Below are positions 58,174 through 64,000 of a stretch of 64,000 bases of DNA, in pieces. How positions within the stretch are numbered: position 1 is the stretch's first letter; every line of letters starts with the position of its first letter. Origin of the DNA: Saxidomus purpurata (lineage: Eukaryota; Mollusca; Bivalvia; Venerida; Veneridae); the NCBI GenBank assembly GCA_022818135.1, contig JAFMSR010000003.1, positions 31,868,869 through 31,932,868 of the forward strand. The letters run 5' to 3'. The notes under the pieces are model-generated. The model was not told where the DNA came from. It saw only the letters and a list, made by a program, of their open reading frames with translations, and did not search any database. The translations under genes were made by a program, and so were the position numbers.

Positions 58174-60151
58174 ATGAATTTGATACATATCGATCACCAT
58201 GTTACGGTTATATTACCAGGTAAAAATGATAGTGAACTGATAAATCGTTATATTTCTATTTTTGAGGTAAAGAAGGCTGTTGATTGTGCAAAAAGAGGTA
58301 AAGCTTGTGGTATTGATAACATATCGTCTGAGGTTTTAAAAAATGATACAGCTGTGTACTTTTTACATGTTTTATTCAATGTTTGTTTTAATAGTGGCAT
58401 TGTACCAAGTATGTAGGGTAAATGTGTTATAAACCCCATATCTAAATCATCTAGTAATGATCCTAGGGATCCAGCTAGTTACAGAGGTATTTCTCTTGCA
58501 TATTCAATGTACAAAATATACTGTGCTGTATTGAATACTCTTTTGTCATCATGGGCAGAACTGAATGGTAAAATTGAAGATGAACAGAATGGTTTCAGAA
58601 AATCTAGAAACACAGTTGATCATATATTGTCTCTAACAAATATTATAGATACAAAGAAAAAGCTAAAACAATCTACCTTCTGTTCATTTATTGATATTCA
58701 GAAAGCTTACGATACAATTGACCGAAGCTTACTTTGGCAGAGATTGAATGATATTGGTATTACAGGGAAACTATTGCGCGCTGTAAATTCTCTCTACTCC
58801 AGTGTACAATCTTGTGTTAGAGTTAATGCTTTGAAAACAGACTGGTTTAATGTTAACTGTGGCCTTAGACAAGGATGTATTCTGTCGCCTCTCCTTTTTA
58901 ATCTTTTTATCAATGATTTAACTATTTATTTGAAATCATTAGATATTGAGGTGTGTTTAGAAAATGAGAAAGTCTGTTTATTACTCTATACTGATGACAT
59001 TCTTCTGCTTGCAGAGTCAGCCTCTGACTTACAATTGTTAGTTAATTCATTAAATGATTGGTGTGATATCAACCATATGACAGTAAATGCCTTAAAAAGT
59101 AATGTTGTACATTTTCGACCATTGTCAGCCCAAAGAACAACATGTAATTTTACATGTGGTAGTAAAGTTTAGCACATTGTTGATAGGTATTCATATTTAG
59201 GTGTAGTATTGAGTGAGCATTTGGATTTAAATGTGATGGCTAAAGCAGTTGCGCATAGTGCTGGTCGTGCATTGGGTCTGTTAATTGCAAGGTGTAAAAT
59301 ATTAGGTGGTGTTCCTTATCATGTGTATTCAAAATTGTACAATTCTATAGTTTTACCAGTTATTAACTACAGTGCACCTGTCTGGGGATACAAAACATTT
59401 TCCTGTATTGATGCTGTGCATAATAGGGCAATGAGGTTCTATTTAGGTGTTGGAAAATACACACCTAATTCAGCTGTGGCAGGGGAAATGGGTTGGAAAC
59501 CCCTTGTTGTCAGCCAGTGGAAATCTGTTTATCTTTATTGGTCCAAGTTATCAAGTTTTTTATACATCCAGGCTAACTAAGCGAATAGCACTGTGGGTGG
59601 CTGCTAAAACTGGCACTCGTTGTAAGAATTGGTATTTTTCAGTTGTGAAATGTTTAAATGAGAATGGTTTACATATGTATGCTAATATCACAGAACCTAT
59701 GCCATCTTCAATTGTCAGTGTTTTGGAAAATAAAATTATAGAGTCTTATATTCATAATTGGTATAGTGCTGTTAATAGAATTAATAGCATTACTGGTCGT
59801 GGTAGAAATAAACTTAGACAATATAAATTGTTCAAAACGGATTACATGGTCGAAGATTATTGTACTCTCATACTTCCAGTGGGTCATAGAACTGCATTTA
59901 GCAAATTCCGATGTGGAGTTGCACAAATAAGGATTGAGACAGGTAGATTTGAGAATCTAAGTGAAGAACTCAGGAAATGTCCTTTTTGTGATTGTGTGGA
60001 AAATGAAATACATGTAATTTTAAATTGTCATGTGTATGATGAATTTCGGTTTCCACTTATTTTTAAAGCCAAATCTCTTTTTAGTCACTTTGATAACTTG
60101 ACAGACACCGATAAATTTACTATATCATTCTCCAGCAAAGACTCATTTTGA
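58174..60151 (+). pseudogene. Broken non-LTR retrotransposon reverse transcriptase
   Basis: The frame runs GIDNISSEVLK, then DPASYRGISL, DEQNGFRK, catalytic motif A (FIDIQKAYD), motif B (GLRQGCILSPLLFN), motif C (YTDDILLLA), then thumb-like sequence and a C-terminal zinc-knuckle-like CPFC...HVILNC. This order is typical of LINE ORF2 (jockey/CR1-like; clade not resolved). The endonuclease and ORF1 are missing, so it is 5'-truncated. Damage: TAG at 58414 where the family usually has Trp, TAG at about 59170, and a frame change near 59560-59580. It is therefore inactive. An ATTTTATTATTTATTATTAT tail at 60199-60219 may be the 3' end. It joins the hAT-like element without a spacer. Confidence 0.9.
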
Positions 60152-60385
60152 AATTTTGGCTGTTCTTTTTTACTCCTCAAATAAAACGCTATTCGTCTAA
60201 ATTTTATTATTTATTATTATATTGCTGGCGATACCGGAAGTATAGAACATTTTGTTATGATTTGTTTTACATCACGTGAATTCATTCACAACAATACAAA
60301 TCCAAGCGTTTTAGCGCATGCACACTCGTAGTGTGAAAATTACGCGGGAGGGAATTTCAGCAGTCAAAAATAATTCCGGTCGCCT

Positions 60386-60416
60386 AGCGTGATATACTTG
60401 GTAGGTATATCACGCT
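60386..60416. repeat. Perfect 12-bp hairpin
   Basis: AGCGTGATATAC-TTGGTAG-GTATATCACGCT. Arms pair fully around a 7-nt loop. Function unknown. Confidence 0.85.
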
Positions 60417-61799
60417 CTTATCCTTCTTTGCCTATATAGGAGCACTTTCCAATAGTGTTAGCATTAATATTTAATAGACCATTCGTAATTGTATAAGCAG
60501 TTGAACTTTTAGGAATAATAATTTTTAACTGCGGTTATAAAGTTTTATTTCTTGGTTGATAAATATATTCCTTATAAATATTGAGCAACGAAGGACTCTT
60601 TTTTAAATGTAGGAGTCATCGATATCAAATTAATTATACAAACAGATCGTATCAGATTATCTTTTTGTAAACATAAAAATCGACAGATATATCATTAATA
60701 TATTTACTAAATACCTTTATAGGTTCGTTGCCTTGTAAATTTGATATTTGCGACTGTTTACACGGATTTTAATGGTTGCATTTTCAACAGAGGCTATTAA
60801 CATGATTATACCCATATATACTGCCGCTAATGAATTAAACAGGTAGCCCTATTGTTATGCACATTTAAAGCTTTGGCCACAAGTGTCTTTTGTGTCGCTA
60901 CTTTTTAAGCTAATACCATGTACTGATCTGTTTCAGTAATGGTATTCTGCACAAACTTGTGATTGTCTTAATCCTGAAGAAGCGCTACATCCATGTGTCT
61001 ATAAATTATCTGAATTGCTCCGGTTTTGACAAAAACTGCTCAAATGCTGTGTTAGACGAAGAAGCTGTCGTTGTATCACTCGGACAATCGACACCACGAT
61101 TAAGTTTTATACAACTTTGCTGCTAATCACTAATTGCTTCTTAATTTACTGTAATATTTGAACAGATATACAGCGGCGATTGAAGTGGCTTTCTAAACAG
61201 CCACTTTATTAGTGTTTTGGTCAGTTAAACAATTTTCGCCTTCCCGATAGTTCTGTTGTAGTGGATTGTTTTGTACAAATGAGTTAACGGTTCTTGTATG
61301 TGTTCTTTGGCCTTTTCAGATTTAGTTGGTTTCTTCGTCTTTCCGTGATATGAAATTGCAATAAATAGAATTGACGTGGATAGTGTGACTTCATTGAAGC
61401 TACTGTTTGGCACAAAACACTGGCAAATGAATGTGAAAGTAGTGAATAGTGAGGAATAAAGACAGTCGTATACAAATCTAACCAGTACCGATGAAACGAC
61501 ACCGAAAGTTTCTGATTGCTTATGCCGTTCAAGTTTGCATCGATTAAATAACGTACATGTATAAATATTTGCAAAATTCGAACAATTATTAATGATTGCA
61601 TCCTATACCGTTGTGCCTTCAAATCGGGTCAACCGTGTGATACTATGTGGGACAGTATATATGGTTTTAATAGTCTCTGTTAATGCAACCATTAAAACCC
61701 ATACATGTAGTCGCAAAATTAAAATCAAAACTGCAAAACAATGTACATATAAAGACATTCAGCAAATATATTTATATAATGTACACAAATATAAACGAG

Positions 61800-61910
61800 A
61801 ACTATCTTTTAAAAAGACGGTCAGCGCAATTTTTCATACTATTAAAGCGATTGGGACACGAGCCCGTTGTTGTTGTTTTTTTTCTTATCAAACATGTTAC
61901 GCGAAATATC
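61800..61910 (-). mobile_element. Internally deleted SINE copy
   Basis: GAACTATCTTTTAAAAAGAC, GGTCAGCGCAATTTTTCATA and TTTCTTATCAAACATGTTAC match the two ends of 56345-56650. The middle, including the tRNA-like boxes, is gone. Confidence 0.6.
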
Positions 61911-62240
61911 ATTCAATTATAGACTAATGTTGAGGTCTATATACAGTTTTGAGGACCTGTTAAAAGTGATATTGACCGAGGACGAAGTCCGAGTTCAATT
62001 TCATTTTTCACAGGTCCGAAAAACTATATATTGACCGAAACATTAGTCTACAATTATTATTATAATATCGTATACCTCATTAAAAGTAGTGAAAACTATG
62101 CGAAAATATAACAGAAATGACGTCTTGAAATCTGTGCAGGTCTACACATCTTTTTCCAGGTCTACACATACTTTTTTGGACCCGGCACGTGAGCGCTATC
62201 GGCCAATCAGGATTAAGTATTTATGACTGGTATACGATAT
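61911..62240 (+). mobile_element. Foldback-plus-tail element, copy b
   Basis: Palindrome around GAGGACGAAGTCCGA (61978-61992), then the tail with AATATCGTATACCTCATTAA, a doubled CAGGTCTACACAT, GGCACGTGAGCGCTATCGGC and CAATCAGG. It ends GGTATACGATAT, which is inverted relative to the ATATCGTATACC at the tail start. Confidence 0.88.
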
Positions 62241-62269
62241 TGACCATTATTCACTGGTCGAGAATGTAT

Positions 62270-62500
62270 AATTATTATACACTTATAATTAACATTAGTT
62301 TGGCGGTAACAGCATATTGTATTGATAGATATGAACTATTTATATACTAAAATTATAAAACCATTCAAGAAATACTGAAAACGCAAGACTATTTTCTTGA
62401 CCATTTTTTATTTGGTATCGTCCAATTAAAAGGTGCCTGACAGAGTACAATTTTCGATTAAAAAATGTTATACAGTATACATTCCACTTGTCATTTCATT
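62270..62500 (+). repeat. Dispersed repeat, direct copy of 37900-38110
   Basis: TAATTAACATTAGTTTGGCG, ATTGATAGATATGAACTATT and CCATTCAAGAAATAC match in order. It is nested between foldback copies b and c. Confidence 0.7.
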
Positions 62501-62863
62501 AGTGAGTAAAACGTTACCAACTTCCGGTCAAAAGCGAGCCTAACACTGCTGCGCCGAAAAAGTTGATCTAAAATGATATGTTTGTATACGTTGATTTGAT
62601 ATGTGAGTGCGAGTACAAAGGTATTTATCGATGAACGCCTAAACATTAACAGTCATAAATTGTTTAATAATGATAAGTATGCTGTTTATCAACCAAGAAA
62701 TGAAATTTATAACTGCAGTTAAATTTATGATTACCTGGAAGTTGAACTGCCTGTATAATTACGAATGGTCTACAAACTATTACATATAGATAAAATAGAT
62801 ACATGAAATACAGAAAATTTCTCCGAATCTTAAAAACCCACATGTTACATTATACACTATACA

Positions 62864-63184
62864 ATTAAAGATTTATTTTGAGGTCAATACATATTTTTGT
62901 GGACCTGTTAAAAGTGATATTGACCGAGGACGAAGTCCGAGGTCAATATCATTTTTTCACAGGTCCGCAAAACTATGTATTGACCGAAACATTAGTCTAA
63001 ATTTATTGTATCGTATGCCTCATAAAGAGAAGTGAAAGTTATGCGCAAATATAACAGAAGTGATGTCTTAAAATCCGTGCAGGTATACACATCATTTTCC
63101 AGGTCTACACATACTTTTTTGGACCCAGCACGTGAGCGCTATCGGCCAACCAGGATTAAGTATTTTTGACAGGTATACGATATA
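62864..63184 (+). mobile_element. Foldback-plus-tail element, copy c
   Basis: Loop GAGGACGAAGTCCGA at 62926-62940. Tail with GTATCGTATGCCTCATAAAG, CAGGTCTACACATAC, AGCACGTGAGCGCTATCGGC, ending GGTATACGATATA. It is about 90% like copies a and b by eye. Copy b lies 0.6 kb upstream in the same orientation. Confidence 0.88.
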
Positions 63185-63213
63185 AGGTTATAATGCGAAG
63201 AATTTCGAAAAGT

Positions 63214-63449
63214 CAGCCCGGTTAGCTCAATTGGTAGAGAACGAGTCTTTCGGATGAGACTAAAACTGAGGTCCAATGTATGGGTGCTATACCCCTGGCA
63301 TGTATAAGAACCAGGGGTGTCTCTGGAATTTGGACGTTTTCTGTATCTTGCACTATCATCCGAAACCTAAAATAACTAACCTCTTCTGGGGGCGTTTGTT
63401 ATATGGGAAACGGGTACCAACGATAAAGCCGTAATATACGATACGAATG
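63214..63449 (+). mobile_element. tRNA-derived SINE, second head type
   Basis: AGCCCGGTTAGCTCAATTGG-TAGAG closely resembles a real tRNA 5' half (D-arm/A box). The B-box region is degraded (ACTGAGGTCCAATG). The body GGTGCTATACCCCTGGCATG, then AAGAACCAGGGGTGTCT, matches the 51411 SINE. TCGAAAAGT before and TCGAAAAAGT after (63205, 63450) look like a target duplication. Confidence 0.8.
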
Positions 63450-63459
63450 TCGAAAAAGT

Positions 63460-64000
63460 ACATTTTAGTTCAATCCGTGTACAGCATACCCGTCCCGTGT
63501 AATCTAGCCAAAAAATGATTCACGTGTAATCTAATATTTTAATGAAAACTGTGAAAATTCCGAAAATATTACTATAATATTTTATATTTATCTTTGTTAA
63601 AATGCATGTCACATGATATGTTTTGATGCATTTCTTTGGTAAAATACTAGTCTTTCCGTGAGGTACAGCTCGCGAGAATTCTGTTCCGAGATTACATTTG
63701 AATGCATTCCCAGCAAAATGTGCATATTTCAGGGACGGAGAGGAACCAAAATATACGGAATTTTAATGGCCAGGGTATAGGGTATGTCTCAAGTATCATA
63801 AATGTGTGTAGAAACTAAAATTGATGAAAAGGTACGAAAATCAGGCACTTACCGGTGACTATCATCCGCCATTTTCCGTGAAGGATATCAAAACAAAGTC
63901 ACATTATTCCCCGTAGTGTTTTTGGTAAGAAAATACAACAGTGTTTTCAGTACTGTGATACAGATGAAGAAAGACAAATTCGGTTTTATATTGATCAATG
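63460..64000. other. No recognisable gene
   Basis: AT-rich sequence to the window end. No exon, repeat or RNA gene recognised. Confidence 0.45.

Larger units (their letters stand above)
60475..62772. mobile_element. 2.3-kb element with about 105-bp TIRs
   Basis: Tips TAGACCATTCGTAATT... and ...AATTACGAATGGTCTA. The inverted similarity continues about 105 bp inward (AGCAGTTGAAC, AACTGCGGTTATAAA, TTTCTTGGTTGATAAA on the left; complements at 62655-62772). The interior includes SINE debris, foldback copy b and a dispersed repeat. The open stretches inside show no transposase motif. It is likely a non-autonomous composite. Confidence 0.75.

Noticed and set aside
60937..61127. A splice-acceptor-like CTGTTTCAG followed by 63 open codons ending in TAA, considered as a 3' terminal exon of the sushi gene.
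   Set aside because: It is open only in phase 2, while all sushi donors are phase 1, and it lies inside the 60475-62772 TIR element.
63214..63290. A functional tRNA gene.
   Set aside because: Only the 5' half is tRNA-like; the T-arm is degraded and the sequence continues into a SINE body with target duplication.

Overview
This is a eukaryotic, AT-rich, intron-rich and very repeat-rich nuclear fragment. It looks like mollusc DNA, most likely a bivalve. That call rests on the tRNA-headed SINE whose body ends in a GTGCGACGT-type 3' domain I associate with molluscan SINEs, on the long arrays of familiar bivalve-style dispersed repeats, and on a jockey/CR1-like LINE reverse transcriptase. No prokaryotic gene organisation is present, and nearly all ATG-to-stop reading frames are chance frames or repeat sequence.

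One protein-coding gene can be assembled, on the + strand, as a chain of short exons with compatible splice phases. A start exon encodes a signal peptide (25635-25679, phase-0 donor). A 64-nt Thr-rich linker exon follows (31086-31149, phase 0 in, phase 1 out). Then comes a series of symmetric phase 1-1 exons, each coding one complete sushi/CCP module: 42296-42472, 43257-43427, 44668-44838, 46076-46246, 47485-47655, 48908-49078 and 53072-53242. A frameshifted sushi exon (42585-42760) and a half-module remnant (54296-54371) are decayed members. The product would be a secreted or membrane-bound multi-sushi protein, a class used in recognition, complement-like and adhesion roles. Its 3' end is not recognisable in the window. 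The six 171-bp exons sit in tandem units of about 1.41 kb whose introns are almost as similar as the exons, so the array has expanded very recently. Between units 5 and 6 a 3.1-kb DNA transposon has inserted.

Layout: 1-10122 holds two direct copies (A, B) of a 4-5 kb non-coding repeat. A third copy lies at 14185-15495 and seems to resume at 20286-21420 after a 4.8-kb insertion. 10-25 kb is gene-poor with foldback repeats. 25.6-54.3 kb is the sushi gene, whose introns carry SINEs, microsatellites, foldbacks and a large inverted repeat (34.6-37.8 kb). 54-64 kb holds SINEs, a truncated hAT-like element, a broken LINE reverse transcriptase, and a 2.3-kb element with long terminal inverted repeats.

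The most unusual non-genic signal is the density of foldback (inverted-repeat) elements. Several have different arms but share the same short loop, GAGG-N(5 or 7)-CCGA, on the + strand. Several insertions can be proved inside the window because an uninterrupted copy of the target is also present.
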